Shown: in pieces, positions 49,956 to 59,640 of the stretch
How positions within the stretch are numbered: the first letter of the stretch is position 1
How the letters are laid out: each line of letters opens with the position of its first letter
Assembly: GCF_003461955.1 (NCBI RefSeq)
Contig: NZ_QTYB01000005.1
Span: 62,001 to 126,000, forward strand
Direction: 5' to 3'
DNA: 64,000 nucleotides
From: Ruminococcus sp. AM36-2AA
GTDB lineage: Bacteria; Bacillota; Clostridia; Lachnospirales; Lachnospiraceae
Position numbers and translations under genes: made by a program
The notes under the pieces: generated by a model
Told to the model about the DNA's origin: nothing
Seen by the model: only the letters and a program-made list of their open reading frames with translations
The model's database searches: none

Positions 49956-51143
49956 TTATTTTTTCTGCTTTTTAATAAAATCTTCATATAATGGAGACAT
50001 ACTTCTTAAGTTTGCAGTAATATCTTTCAGTTTATCTACTACAAAATCAGCATCCTCCATTGTTGTCTCCTCGCTTAATGTCATACGGAGAGATCCATGT
50101 GCGATCTCATGAGGAAGGCCGATAGCCAGCAGAACATGTGACGGATCCAGAGAACCGGATGTACATGCAGAACCGCTGGATGCGCAGATTCCGAAGTTGT
50201 CAAGCATCAGAAGAAGGGACTCACCCTCGATAAACTGAATGCTTACGTTTACGTTGTTCGGAAGACGTTTTACCTTATCTCCGTTGAGACGTACGTATGG
50301 GATCTCTGTAAGGATCCTGTTAATCATATGGTCACGGATCTCAATTTCCTTTGCGGTACGCTCTTTCATGGATTTGTTGGCACGTTCTGCAGCAAGGCCG
50401 TATCCTACGATTCCAGGAACGTTCTCTGTACCTGCACGACGTTTTCTCTCCTGTGCTCCACCATGTACAAAGGAACGGATCTTGACACCTTTACGGATGT
50501 AGAGGAAACCGATTCCCTTCGGTCCGTTGATCTTATGTCCACTGGAGCTGAGCATATCAATATTACACTCATCTACATTGATCGGGATCTGACAAAATGC
50601 CTGAACAGCATCTGTATGGAACAGAATGCCATGCTCATGTGCGATCTGACCAATCTCTTTAATCGGCTCAATCGTACCGATTTCATTGTTGGCAGTCATA
50701 ACAGAGATCAGGATTGTTTCCGGTGTAATGGCTTTCTGAAGCTCATCCAGATCAACAAAACCATTCTCATCTACATCCAGGTATGTGATCTTCGCTCCGC
50801 GCTCTTTCTCAAGATACTCACAGGTATGAAGAATCGCATGATGCTCGATCTTGGTTGTAATGATATGGTTTCCTTTGTTCTTGTATGCTTCAAATGTAGC
50901 CTTCAGAGCCCAGTTATCAGACTCAGATCCACCTGCTGTAAAATAGATTTCTTCTTTCTTGGCTCCGATCACATCTGCAATCTGCTGTCTTCCCTTGGCA
51001 ATAGCAGCCTTGCTGTTTGCAGCAAAATCATAAACAGTAGAAGCATTTCCATAAAACTCTGTAAAATACGGCAGCATTGCCTCCACAACTTCCGGTGCGG
51101 TCTTTGTGGTAGCCGCATTGTCCAGATATATCATTTTTCCCAT
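49956..51143 (-). CDS. iscS: Cysteine desulfurase (NifS/IscS)
   Basis: PLP enzyme that takes sulfur from cysteine and loads it on the scaffold. 395 residues: the start MIYLDNAATT, the PLP lysine in SSGHKINGPKG, the ATKIEHHAILHTCEYLE segment, and the persulfide cysteine in ASSGSACTSGSL. AGGAGG upstream. Middle gene of iscR-iscS-iscU. Confidence 0.95.
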   Translation of the reverse strand: MGKMIYLDNAATTKTAPEVVEAMLPYFTEFYGNASTVYDFAANSKAAIAKGRQQIADVIGAKKEEIYFTAGGSESDNWALKATFEAYKNKGNHIITTKIEHHAILHTCEYLEKERGAKITYLDVDENGFVDLDELQKAITPETILISVMTANNEIGTIEPIKEIGQIAHEHGILFHTDAVQAFCQIPINVDECNIDMLSSSGHKINGPKGIGFLYIRKGVKIRSFVHGGAQERKRRAGTENVPGIVGYGLAAERANKSMKERTAKEIEIRDHMINRILTEIPYVRLNGDKVKRLPNNVNVSIQFIEGESLLLMLDNFGICASSGSACTSGSLDPSHVLLAIGLPHEIAHGSLRMTLSEETTMEDADFVVDKLKDITANLRSMSPLYEDFIKKQKK

Positions 51144-51168
51144 TTTCTTTTCCTCCTGTTCAGGATAA

Positions 51169-51597
51169 TTATTTTTCGTGTATTCTCCGGCTCTCTTCGA
51201 TCAGCTCACTGAGCATCAGTGTATCCACCGCATCTGTGATGCTGTCGTTGATCCTCTTCCACACTAATTTAGCTACGCAGAGATCAGAACCCTGGCAGCC
51301 TCCGTCACCTTCTGTTCCCGGGCATGTAGCAGCCTCCAGGCCGCCCTCCAGAACACGAAGGATATCTCCCACTGAAATCTCTTCTGCCGGTCTTCCAAGA
51401 AAGTATCCTCCGGCAGCACCGCGGACACTCTTCACAAGGCCCGCTTTCTTCAAAAGCGCCATCAGCTGTTCCAGATAGCTGACTGATATATTCTGACGGC
51501 CCGCAATACTCTGAAGCGAGACCGCTTCTTTTTCACTGTAAAGACCAAGGTCTATCAGGGCCTTAAGTCCGTATTTTGCTCTTGTTGACAGTTTCAT
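51169..51597 (-). CDS. iscR: Rrf2-family regulator (IscR-like)
   Basis: 142-residue winged-helix regulator: MKLSTRAKYGLKALIDLG, recognition region ISVSYLEQLMALLKKAGLVKSVRGAAGGYFL, and three cysteines in CPGTEGDGGCQGSDLC that would bind an Fe-S cluster, as in IscR. First gene of the isc unit, and probably its own regulator. AGGTGAG precedes the ATG. A dyad lies in its promoter. Confidence 0.92.
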   Translation of the reverse strand: MKLSTRAKYGLKALIDLGLYSEKEAVSLQSIAGRQNISVSYLEQLMALLKKAGLVKSVRGAAGGYFLGRPAEEISVGDILRVLEGGLEAATCPGTEGDGGCQGSDLCVAKLVWKRINDSITDAVDTLMLSELIEESRRIHEK

Positions 51598-51646
51598 CCG
51601 CTCACCTCTTTTTCAATTCCCAGTGTTTTCCTCGGATTTCATGTTT

Positions 51647-51675
51647 ACTCTATCAGAAACCTATGGTTCTGTCAA
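51647..51675 (-). promoter_or_regulatory. isc promoter with internal dyad
   Basis: TTGACA (51670-51675) and TAGAGT (51647-51652) on the minus strand, 17-base spacing. CAGAAACCTATGGTTCTG (51654-51671), an imperfect inverted repeat, fills the spacer and is a plausible IscR site. Confidence 0.6.
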
Positions 51676-51719
51676 GACTAACTTCTTCATATACTGACAA
51701 AAAAGGCTCCAGGTTATCC

Positions 51720-53054
51720 ATGTCAAAAAAAGTATTTCTCAAAGGAACCTTGATTCTTGCCTGCACGGGACTTGTCAGCCGTATTGCTGGTTTCTTTTAT
51801 AGGATATTCCTATCCCATGCCATTGGTGCGGAAGGTCTTGGTCTGTATCAGCTGATCCTTCCTCTGCAGGGACTTATGGCTGCTCTTTCCTATACCGGAA
51901 TCCAGTCTGCACTTTCCCGGCTGATTGCGTCCAGACTTGCTCTTCAGGAAAAAAAGGAGGCATATTTTTCTCTGGTTACGGGAATCTTTGCGGCTGTCTT
52001 TTTTTCTGCTGTAACCGGTTTTCTGCTTTTTCGGCATGCAGATTTTTTTGCTTCCACAATCCTGAAAGCACCCGGGACCTCCGATCTTCTTCGGCTGACG
52101 GCTGCCAGTATACCACTCTGCGCCATTCACTCCTGCATTGACAGCTATTATTATGCCCGGAAAAAAGCTTCTGTACCCGCAGCTGTGCAGCTTAGCGAGC
52201 AGGCTGTCCGGATCGGTGCCACTTATATCCTGTATCTGATCTTTCTCTCCGAAGGCCGTCCGGTCACTGCGATGATCGCAGCCGGCGGTTCCCTCGCAGG
52301 AGAAGCTGCCGCTTCTCTGATATCACTCCTTATGGTTTCTTTTCATTTTGGAAATCATCCTGTAAAAGAAAAAACTTCCGTTAAAATTTTTCCGCTGATA
52401 AAAGATCTTTTTACCCTGTCTTTCCCCATATCCCTGAACCGCATCCTCCTGACACTTCTCGGAAGCATAGAAGCGGTTCTGATTCCACAGATGCTGATTC
52501 GCTGTGGAATGACTTCTTCAGAGGCACTGAAAATTTACGGGATCTTTACGGGAATGGCCCTTCCCCTGCTCCTGTTTCCTTCCACCCTTACAACTTCCGC
52601 AGCTGTAATGCTGATGCCCTCTGTCGCAAGAATGGATGCCCTTGGAGATCAGAAACAGATCCGCCATGTCACAGACCAGACTTTTTTTCTCTGCATGTTT
52701 CTGGGATTTTTGTGTGGAAGCGGATTCTTTCTCTTTGGACCATTCCTTGGAACACTGCTTTTTCACAGCAAAACTGCCGGAACTTACATACGGTATCTTT
52801 CTTTCATCTGTCCTTTTCTTTATACCAACACCATGCTCACCAGCATCCTTCAGGGGCTTGGAAGGCCGGGGCGCTGCCTGATCCACAGCGCTGCCGGCAT
52901 TCTCATCCGTATTTTTTCTGTTGTTTTTATGATTCCGGCAATTGGGATTCGAGGCTATTTTTACGGCATTTTTCTGGGTGAACTGCTCCTTTCCCTTCTA
53001 CACGTGAAAGCGCTAAAATTTCCCTATCGACAAGCGGGCGATAATCGTTTATAA
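51720..53054 (+). CDS. SpoVB/MurJ-like polysaccharide flippase (MOP superfamily)
   Basis: 444-residue membrane protein with 12-14 hydrophobic segments. The start KKVFLKGTLILACTGLVSRIAGFFYRIFLSHAIGAEGLGLYQL is the typical opening of stage V sporulation protein B and lipid II flippase relatives. I start at the ATG at 51720 by homology; the ribosome site there is weak, and an open frame extends upstream across the isc promoter. Role inferred as lipid-linked glycan export during cell wall or spore cortex synthesis. Confidence 0.87.
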   Translation: MSKKVFLKGTLILACTGLVSRIAGFFYRIFLSHAIGAEGLGLYQLILPLQGLMAALSYTGIQSALSRLIASRLALQEKKEAYFSLVTGIFAAVFFSAVTGFLLFRHADFFASTILKAPGTSDLLRLTAASIPLCAIHSCIDSYYYARKKASVPAAVQLSEQAVRIGATYILYLIFLSEGRPVTAMIAAGGSLAGEAAASLISLLMVSFHFGNHPVKEKTSVKIFPLIKDLFTLSFPISLNRILLTLLGSIEAVLIPQMLIRCGMTSSEALKIYGIFTGMALPLLLFPSTLTTSAAVMLMPSVARMDALGDQKQIRHVTDQTFFLCMFLGFLCGSGFFLFGPFLGTLLFHSKTAGTYIRYLSFICPFLYTNTMLTSILQGLGRPGRCLIHSAAGILIRIFSVVFMIPAIGIRGYFYGIFLGELLLSLLHVKALKFPYRQAGDNRL

Positions 53055-53055
53055 T
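53027..53055 (+). promoter_or_regulatory. Promoter of the DAHP synthase gene
   Basis: TCGACA (53027-53032) and TATAAT (53050-53055) with 17-base spacing; the -10 overlaps the stop codon of the flippase gene. A second TATAAT is at 53071. Confidence 0.65.
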
Positions 53056-53095
53056 TAATAACCGAAATGTTATAATTATGGAGGAATAAAGTACT

Positions 53096-54127
53096 ATGAG
53101 TTTTGAATTCATAAAAAAACTGCCAACTCCTGAGGAAATCCGCAATCAGTATCCCATCGATGCTGAACTTCAGGCTCTCAAGGAGAAACGCGATGCTGAG
53201 ATTCGCGACGTTTTCACCGGAAAATCTGATAAATTCCTCGCTATCATCGGACCATGTTCTGCAGATAACGAAGATGCTGTATGCGATTATCTTTTAAGAC
53301 TTCGCAAAGTACAGGAAAAGATCGAGGATAAAGTCCTCATTATCCCGCGTGTTTACACAAACAAACCACGTACAACCGGAGAAGGATACAAAGGAATGGT
53401 CCATCAGCCGGATCCTGAGAAGAAACCGAACCTTCTTGCCGGACTGATTGCAATCCGTAAGATGCACATGCGTGCCATCCGCGAAAGTGGTTTTACCTGT
53501 GCAGATGAGATGCTTTACCCGGAGAACTACCGTTATCTTTCTGATCTTCTTTCCTACGTTGCTGTAGGTGCACGTTCTGTTGAAGATCAGCAGCACAGAC
53601 TGACAGTCAGCGGCATGGACGTTCCGGCTGGTATGAAGAATCCTACCAGTGGCGACTACAGCGTTATGCTGAACTCCATCGTTGCAGCACAGGGCGCTCA
53701 CCGCTTCATTTACAGAAGCTGGGAAGTTGAGACCACCGGTAACCCGCTCTCCCACGCAATCCTTCGTGGTGCGGTAAACAAACACGGAGAAGCTATCCCG
53801 AACTACCATTATGAGGATCTTCGTCTTCTCTATGACAAATACCACGCAAAGAACCTTGCCAACCCGGCAGTGATCGTGGATACCAACCATTCCAACTCCA
53901 ACAAGCACTACGAGCAGCAGGTTCGTATCGCAAGCGAGGTTCTTCACAGCCGTCAGGTAGATCCTGAGCTTCACACTATGGTAAAAGGTCTCATGATCGA
54001 GAGCTATATTGAGCCAGGCAATCAGAAGATCGGTGTAGATCACATCTACGGAAAATCCATCACAGATGCATGCCTTGGATGGGATGAGTCTGAGAAACTG
54101 CTTTATACGATCGCTGAGAACTGCTAA
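53096..54127 (+). CDS. 3-deoxy-7-phosphoheptulonate (DAHP) synthase, AroG type
   Basis: Condenses phosphoenolpyruvate and erythrose 4-phosphate, the first step of aromatic amino acid synthesis. 343 residues of the type I-alpha (AroFGH) family: IIGPCSADN, PRVYTNKPRTTGEGYKG (substrate loop), VAVGARSVEDQQHR, GMKNPTSGDY, and DTNHSNSNK (metal site). GGAGG lies 8 bases upstream. It stands apart from the other aro genes here, with its own promoter and terminator; no leader peptide or T-box was seen. Confidence 0.95.
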   Translation: MSFEFIKKLPTPEEIRNQYPIDAELQALKEKRDAEIRDVFTGKSDKFLAIIGPCSADNEDAVCDYLLRLRKVQEKIEDKVLIIPRVYTNKPRTTGEGYKGMVHQPDPEKKPNLLAGLIAIRKMHMRAIRESGFTCADEMLYPENYRYLSDLLSYVAVGARSVEDQQHRLTVSGMDVPAGMKNPTSGDYSVMLNSIVAAQGAHRFIYRSWEVETTGNPLSHAILRGAVNKHGEAIPNYHYEDLRLLYDKYHAKNLANPAVIVDTNHSNSNKHYEQQVRIASEVLHSRQVDPELHTMVKGLMIESYIEPGNQKIGVDHIYGKSITDACLGWDESEKLLYTIAENC

Positions 54128-54206
54128 GGTCTGTCTGATCTGCAGTTTTAACAAATCAAGGGGTCCCTACGGGATTGCAAATATTCCCTTGACTGAAATG
54201 CACATC

Positions 54207-54253
54207 AAAAGAACCGGCGTTCTTCCTTTCTTTGGAAGCGTCGGTTCTTTTTT
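54207..54253 (+). terminator. Terminator of the DAHP synthase gene
   Basis: AAAAGAACCG and inner CTTCC pair with GGAAG and CGGTTCTTTT, followed by T. Just before, 54155-54190 holds a second pairing, TCAAGGG with CCCTTGA. Confidence 0.85.
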
Positions 54254-54311
54254 CAATCCCTTTTTAAGCAGATATGACCATTCTCATGATCTGTTAGACT
54301 TATAATATATC

Positions 54312-54358
54312 AAAAAAAGCGGAAAACAGAACTGTCCTGTCGTTCCATTCTCCGCTTA
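54312..54358 (-). terminator. Terminator of xerD
   Basis: On the minus strand AGCGGAGAA pairs with TTTTCCGCT (one mismatch), followed by seven T. Confidence 0.75.
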
Positions 54359-54394
54359 TTTCTTTCTGCCTAATATCATATTCCTCTTTACAGG

Positions 54395-55279
54395 TTAATG
54401 CCTCGGATGCGCCTTCATGTATACATCACGCATTTTCGCAACACCAAAATTCAAATAGATCTGTGTTGTAGAAATATCTGAATGTCCCAGCATTTCCTGT
54501 ACACTCTTCACATCTGCTCCGTTCTGCAGCATATGTGCGGCAAAAGAATGTCTCAGGGTGTGTGGTGTGATATCATGCTGGATTCCTGCTTCTTCCGCAT
54601 ATCCCTTCAGCACTTTCCAGAACCCCTGTCTGCTCATGGACTTTCCTGAACAGTTGGTAAAAAGGCTCTGCGTCTCATTTTCCTTTACAAATATTCTGCG
54701 GGCTTCTTTCAGATATTTGTCCATGGCATTCCTGCAGACATTTCCTACAGGGATTACCCGCTCCTTCTCTTCATCGTGGCAGACTACATAACCAAGCTGA
54801 AGATTAATATCCTCCAGATTCAGGTGAAGTAGTTCACTGACACGCATTCCTGTGGCATAAAGAAGTTCCAGCATGGCGCTGTCCCGAATTCCCTTCGGAG
54901 TATTCAAATCCGGCTGTCTCAGAAGTCTGTCCACTTCATCCACAGAAAGGATCTCCGGCATCCTCTTCTCAACCTTGGGTGGCTTCAGCTCCAGGGACGG
55001 ATCTCTCTCAATCCGGCCTTCCTGCTGAAGATACTGAAACAGTGCACGGATGGAAGCTACATTCCTTGAGATTGTAGAAGAGGCAAACTGTCCCCTCTCC
55101 ATGTAACTGAGATATCCCTCCAGTTCCAACTCTCCCACGTCACGGATATCGTAAATCCCACGTTCCTCAAAATATGCTGCCATTTTCTTCAGATCTCTCT
55201 GATATGACACCTCTGTATTATGAGATGTTCTTTTTCTGTTATGTAAATATGTAATAAATTCCCGTATCTCTATGTCCAT
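54395..55279 (-). CDS. xerD: Site-specific tyrosine recombinase XerD-like
   Basis: Resolves chromosome dimers at dif. 294 residues: N-terminal SAM-like core-binding domain (residues 1-90) and catalytic domain with arginine in ATGMRVSELL, lysine in the HDEEKERVIP turn, HTLRHSFAAHML (H-x-x-R), LGHSDISTTQIY and the C-terminal tyrosine region. Start chosen by homology at MDIEIREF; the frame runs 12 residues further upstream. No integrated element lies beside it, which supports a housekeeping role. Confidence 0.88.
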   Translation of the reverse strand: MDIEIREFITYLHNRKRTSHNTEVSYQRDLKKMAAYFEERGIYDIRDVGELELEGYLSYMERGQFASSTISRNVASIRALFQYLQQEGRIERDPSLELKPPKVEKRMPEILSVDEVDRLLRQPDLNTPKGIRDSAMLELLYATGMRVSELLHLNLEDINLQLGYVVCHDEEKERVIPVGNVCRNAMDKYLKEARRIFVKENETQSLFTNCSGKSMSRQGFWKVLKGYAEEAGIQHDITPHTLRHSFAAHMLQNGADVKSVQEMLGHSDISTTQIYLNFGVAKMRDVYMKAHPRH

Positions 55280-55482
55280 TCTCTTACATCCCGTTTCTAA
55301 ATAACTCGTTATCAACCAAACCGTAAAATCTGTATTCTTTTATGACTGAATTATACTGTGTATTTTACATAAAATCAAACGGTTTTTCAGCGCAAAACCT
55401 CGCAATTTCAACACATTCCGCCTCAAACCACCAAATATCGCAGATTTTATGGAAACCATTACTACATATTGTAAAAATTTTT

Positions 55483-56091
55483 TTAAAAAAATTTCAGTCC
55501 CTTTACAACTTTTTCAAGAATCCACGGATTCAGGAAACTTTCCGCAAGAATTCCCCCTGTATACACCAGAAATGCAGTCATTCCCTGCCGGATATATAGC
55601 CTCGATTTCTGAGGTACAAGCCCATAGTTTTTCCAGATATCATAGGACTGTCTGTATACAAGACCAGCAAGATAAAAATACACCGGAATATAGATCACAT
55701 ACTGAGGAATCAGAAGTCCGGCCCCGGCCACACCTCCGTAAATACCAAATTCCAGCACGGATAAAGTCAGGATAAGTCCTGTCTCCATCCCAAGAATCAG
55801 CATATAAGCCACTGACAGCGGTACCCCAAATATGGTAAACCCACAGAAAAACAGAAAAAGAAAGAGTACTCCCCTGTGTCGTAACACTTCCAGCAAATAT
55901 GCTCCGCCGGAAATATCTTTCCCCGCAAAATTCCGGATCAGATAGAAAGAAGCCAGGGTTTTCTGTTTCCATTCCATTTTCCAGATCAGATTCGGTATGA
56001 TATTTCCCACCAGAAAACCGGTCAAAAAAAGAATCTCTGCCGGAAAACGACCAGCTGTTTTCCATTTTCTGCTTTCATTTCTTTTTTCCAT
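55483..56091 (-). CDS. spoIIM: Stage II sporulation protein M-like membrane protein
   Basis: 202-residue membrane protein with five to six hydrophobic segments. GFLVGNIIPNL near the start, the central FCGFTIFGVPLSVAYMLILGMETG and the GGVAGAGLLIPQYVIYIP loop match the SpoIIM/DUF95 fold. SpoIIM acts with SpoIID and SpoIIP in engulfment. It presumably has its own promoter because the rny terminator lies upstream. Confidence 0.85.
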   Translation of the reverse strand: MEKRNESRKWKTAGRFPAEILFLTGFLVGNIIPNLIWKMEWKQKTLASFYLIRNFAGKDISGGAYLLEVLRHRGVLFLFLFFCGFTIFGVPLSVAYMLILGMETGLILTLSVLEFGIYGGVAGAGLLIPQYVIYIPVYFYLAGLVYRQSYDIWKNYGLVPQKSRLYIRQGMTAFLVYTGGILAESFLNPWILEKVVKGLKFF

Positions 56092-56152
56092 TCACTCACC
56101 CTGTACCAGTTTACGTCCAAACTCTCCGTAATATAACCTGTTTCCGGGCAGC

Positions 56153-56188
56153 AAAAAAGCCGGCCAGCTATTAAAGCTGTCCGGCTTT
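56153..56188 (-). terminator. Terminator of rny
   Basis: AAAGCCGGACAGCT pairs with AGCTGGCCGGCTTT (one mismatch), with six T on the minus strand. Confidence 0.92.
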
Positions 56189-56220
56189 CATTATTTCCAG
56201 AGTATTCTGTGAGCGAAAGC

Positions 56221-57780
56221 TTATTTTGCGTAATCAACCGCTCTGCTTTCACGGATCACATTAACCTTGATCTGTCCCGGATATTCAAGTTCTGCTTCGA
56301 TCTGCTTTGCAATGTCTCTTGCAAGGAGAACCATATCTGCATCACTTACGTGATCCGGTACAACCATAACACGAATTTCTCTTCCTGCCTGAATAGCAAA
56401 AGATTTCTCTACGCCCTTGAACTCATTGGTGATATCCTCGAGCTGTTTCAGACGATTGGTATAGGTTTCCAGTGTCTCTCGTCTTGCACCAGGTCTTGCT
56501 GCGGAAATCGCGTCAGCAGCCTGTACAATACATGCGATAAGAGATTCCGGTTCCACATCGCCATGATGGGACGCAACTGTGTTGATAACGATCGGGGATT
56601 CCTTATATTTCTTACAGAGATCCACACCAATCTGGATATGAGAACCTTCCACCTCATGATCAATGGATTTACCGATATCATGAAGAAGTCCGGCACGTTT
56701 GGCCATACGCACATCCACACCGATCTCTCCTGCGAGAAGTCCGGAAAGCTGTGCAACCTCAATGGAATGCCTCAAAGCATTCTGACCATAACTGGAACGG
56801 AATTTCATACGTCCAAGAAGTTTCAGAAGTTCCGGATGGATTCCATGAACACCCACATCCATGGCTGCTGTCTCACCGTCTTCACGGATCTGTGTTTCCA
56901 CTTCTTTCTGGGCTTTCTCCACCATCTCTTCAATTCTTGCCGGATGAATACGTCCATCCACAATAAGTTTCTCCAGAGCCACTCTGGCGATCTCTCTACG
57001 GATCGGATCAAACGCGGAGAGAACAACTGCCTCCGGTGTATCATCAATGATCAGATCCACACCGGTAAGTGTCTCCAATGTACGGATGTTACGGCCCTCA
57101 CGACCGATAATCCTTCCCTTCATTTCATCACTTGGAAGCTGTACCACAGAAATTGTTGTCTCAGATACGTGATCCACTGCGCATTTCTGAATGGCATTGA
57201 CCACATATTCCTTGGCTTTCTTGTTGGCTTCTTCTTTGGCTCTGTTCTCAAGCTCTTTATAGAGTCTTGCAACATCCACCTTTACGTCATCTTCTACAGA
57301 TTTCAGTAATTCTTCTTTTGCCTGTTCGGAGGTAAGACCTGAAACTCGTTCCAGTTCCCGTACTCCTTTTTCCTCAAGTTCATTTACTCGTTTTTCTTTT
57401 TCTTGTAACTCGTTAAATTTCGCTGTACATTCCAGCTCACGCTTCTCCACTGCATTGGCTTTTTTGTCAACAGATTCCTCTTTTGACAAAACTCGTTTCT
57501 CGTATCTCTGCAGCTCGTTTCTCCGTTCCTTGGTTTCCCTTTCCAGTTCATTTTTAGTTCGCAGAGATTCTTCCTTTACTTCAAGTAAAGTTTCGCGTTT
57601 CTTGGTCTCTGCTGCTTTCAATGCTTCATCAAGAATATTCCTTGCTTTATCCTCTGCTGTACCTACGATTTCCGCATCCTTGCGTACTTTCTTGTCAACA
57701 GCAACCTTGCAAGTAACAGGAACTGCAATAAGTAGCGTGACTACCACAGCGACAATAACACCGATAATTGTGCCTGCCAC
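56221..57780 (-). CDS. rny: Ribonuclease Y
   Basis: Membrane-tethered endoribonuclease that starts mRNA decay. 519 residues: membrane helix 4-24, long charged coiled coil to about 200, KH domain ([22 protein letters not shown]) and HD domain ([13 protein letters not shown], then SHHGD). The standard length is met. AGGTGC(T) upstream gives a modest ribosome site. Transcribed after recX with a 140-base gap. Confidence 0.96.
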   Translation of the reverse strand: MAGTIIGVIVAVVVTLLIAVPVTCKVAVDKKVRKDAEIVGTAEDKARNILDEALKAAETKKRETLLEVKEESLRTKNELERETKERRNELQRYEKRVLSKEESVDKKANAVEKRELECTAKFNELQEKEKRVNELEEKGVRELERVSGLTSEQAKEELLKSVEDDVKVDVARLYKELENRAKEEANKKAKEYVVNAIQKCAVDHVSETTISVVQLPSDEMKGRIIGREGRNIRTLETLTGVDLIIDDTPEAVVLSAFDPIRREIARVALEKLIVDGRIHPARIEEMVEKAQKEVETQIREDGETAAMDVGVHGIHPELLKLLGRMKFRSSYGQNALRHSIEVAQLSGLLAGEIGVDVRMAKRAGLLHDIGKSIDHEVEGSHIQIGVDLCKKYKESPIVINTVASHHGDVEPESLIACIVQAADAISAARPGARRETLETYTNRLKQLEDITNEFKGVEKSFAIQAGREIRVMVVPDHVSDADMVLLARDIAKQIEAELEYPGQIKVNVIRESRAVDYAK

Positions 57781-57920
57781 AGGAGCACCTCCTTATTTAG
57801 TTTTCATTGTACAAATACAACAATACAAGTTTAGCTGTTTTTCACATTTATGTCAAGTTTTTCTCATGAAAAAGCCGATTTTGGTTAGCATGCATGAACT
57901 GTGACTTTTTTTGTATGGAA

Positions 57921-58409
57921 TTATTCCATCTCGTGTCTCACACGGATGTTCATTTCTTCCAGAATATGAGAAATATCCTCGTACTTAAATGCTCTTCTGG
58001 CAAGGTAACCATAGAGTCTCCGCATCTGTCCTTCATCAAGCTCGGTATCCGGTGCATATTTCTTCTCTATGGTCTTTCGTAAAACGGCACGTTCATCAGG
58101 TTCCATAAGTTCTTCCATTTCCTCCCAGGCTTCCAGTGCAGTCTGACGGTCTACACCTTTCATCTGAAGCTCGGAAAGGATCTTCTGGCGGCTCTTGGAC
58201 TCCATGCGGAAAGAAATGTATGTCCTGGCATAACGGGCATCATTAATATAGCCGTAAGACTTCACATAGGCAATTGCATCCTCCACTGCCTCCGGTGAAA
58301 ATTCAGCCTGACGGAGTTTATCCGTCAGGCCTTTCTCTGTACGATCCATATGTTCCAGAAGCCGCATGGCTTTCTTTCTTGCCCGGTTTCGCTCTTCCGG
58401 ATTCAGCAT
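57921..58409 (-). CDS. recX: RecX regulatory protein
   Basis: Binds RecA filaments and limits their activity. 162 residues of three helical repeats (RTEKGLTDKLRQAEFSPEAVEDAIAYVKSYGYINDARYART and the following). It starts 3 bases after the recA stop, the conserved recA-recX order, so it is coupled to recA expression and to the SOS response. Confidence 0.92.
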   Translation of the reverse strand: MLNPEERNRARKKAMRLLEHMDRTEKGLTDKLRQAEFSPEAVEDAIAYVKSYGYINDARYARTYISFRMESKSRQKILSELQMKGVDRQTALEAWEEMEELMEPDERAVLRKTIEKKYAPDTELDEGQMRRLYGYLARRAFKYEDISHILEEMNIRVRHEME

Positions 58410-58412
58410 GGA

Positions 58413-59465
58413 TTATTCCTCTTCTTCCGTATCCGCTGCCTGTGCCGCAGATTCTGCTGTTTCATCAGCCGGATCCAGATGATACTGTACACGTACCTTC
58501 TTCTCGATCTCATCACGGATCTCCGGATGCTCTCTCAGGAATAATTTGGCATTCTCACGTCCCTGTCCGATCTTGTCCCCTTCGTATGCATACCACGCAC
58601 CACTCTTGTTTACAATGGAGCAGTCTGCCGCAAGATCCAGGATGTCTCCCTCTCTGGAAATACCGGTTCCGAACATAATATCAAATTCTGCCTGTTTAAA
58701 TGGCGGAGCCACCTTATTCTTGACTACTTTCACACGGGTATGGTTACCTACCATCTCACCGCCCTGCTTCAGTGTCTCCACGCGGCGGACATCCATACGG
58801 ACAGATGCATAGAACTTCAGGGCACGTCCACCGGTTGTAGTCTCCGGATTACCGAACATTACGCCGACCTTCTCACGGAGCTGGTTGATAAAGATTACCA
58901 CACAGTTGGACTTGCTGATAACAGCAGTCAGTTTACGGAGTGCCTGTGACATCAGACGTGCCTGCAGGCCCACATGGCTGTCTCCCATATCGCCTTCGAT
59001 CTCTGCCTTGGGAACCAATGCTGCAACAGAGTCCACGATCACGATATCCACAGCACCAGAGCGCACCATGGTCTCTGTAATCTCCAGAGCCTGCTCTCCG
59101 TTATCCGGCTGTGAAATGTAAAGATTATCAATATCCACACCGATATTCTTGGCGTAAACCGGATCAAGGGCATGCTCCGCATCGATGAATCCTGCGATTC
59201 CGCCTCTCTTCTGAACCTCGGCAACCATATGTAAGGCTACGGTTGTCTTACCACTGGACTCCGGTCCGTAGATCTCCACGATACGTCCTTTCGGCACACC
59301 ACCTACGCCAAGAGCAATATCAAGGCTTAAGCATCCTGTTGGAACTGCCTCCACCTGCATATGGGAACTGGAATCTCCAAGCTTCATAACAGAGCCCTTA
59401 CCAAACTGTTTCTCAATATTTCCAAGGGCTGCTTCCAGCGCCTTCTGCTTCTCTTCACTGATCAT
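58413..59465 (-). CDS. recA: Recombinase A
   Basis: DNA strand exchange and SOS co-protease. 350 residues: Walker [10 protein letters not shown], Walker [13 protein letters not shown], loop L1 [12 protein letters not shown] region, loop L2 [19 protein letters not shown], acidic C-terminus ending in EEE. AATAGGAG upstream. A consensus SOS box and promoter lie in front of it. Confidence 0.98.
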   Translation of the reverse strand: MISEEKQKALEAALGNIEKQFGKGSVMKLGDSSSHMQVEAVPTGCLSLDIALGVGGVPKGRIVEIYGPESSGKTTVALHMVAEVQKRGGIAGFIDAEHALDPVYAKNIGVDIDNLYISQPDNGEQALEITETMVRSGAVDIVIVDSVAALVPKAEIEGDMGDSHVGLQARLMSQALRKLTAVISKSNCVVIFINQLREKVGVMFGNPETTTGGRALKFYASVRMDVRRVETLKQGGEMVGNHTRVKVVKNKVAPPFKQAEFDIMFGTGISREGDILDLAADCSIVNKSGAWYAYEGDKIGQGRENAKLFLREHPEIRDEIEKKVRVQYHLDPADETAESAAQAADTEEEE

Positions 59466-59517
59466 TCTACAATCTCCTATTCTTTATTCTCTTCTATCGC
59501 CAAGTTTCCTGTTTTTT

Positions 59518-59575
59518 CGAACCTTTGTTCGTGTTTTCTGTATTACATAGTATTATAAAACGGAATGATTGTCAA
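59518..59575 (-). promoter_or_regulatory. recA promoter with LexA (SOS) box
   Basis: TTGACA (59570-59575) and TACTAT (59547-59552) with 17-base spacing. A perfect Gram-positive SOS box, CGAACCTTTGTTCG (59518-59531), lies just downstream of the -10, so LexA would block initiation. Confidence 0.9.
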
Positions 59576-59581
59576 GCAGAA

Positions 59582-59617
59582 AAAGCAGATAGAAAGGTTT
59601 CCCTTTTTATCTGCTTT
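59582..59617 (-). terminator. Terminator of uraA
   Basis: AAAGCAGAT and ATCTGCTTT pair with an inner AAAGG/CCTTT; T-run on the minus strand. It ends seven bases from the recA -35. Confidence 0.85.
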
Positions 59618-59640
59618 GTAAAATGAACGCCGCTTATTTT

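Noticed and set aside
54395-55279. Integrase of a mobile element
   Set aside because: Sequence and setting (between DAHP synthase and spoIIM, no att repeats or cargo) fit housekeeping XerD.
56209-57309. Open frame of 366 codons on the plus strand
   Set aside because: Antisense to rny; His/Cys-rich shadow sequence.
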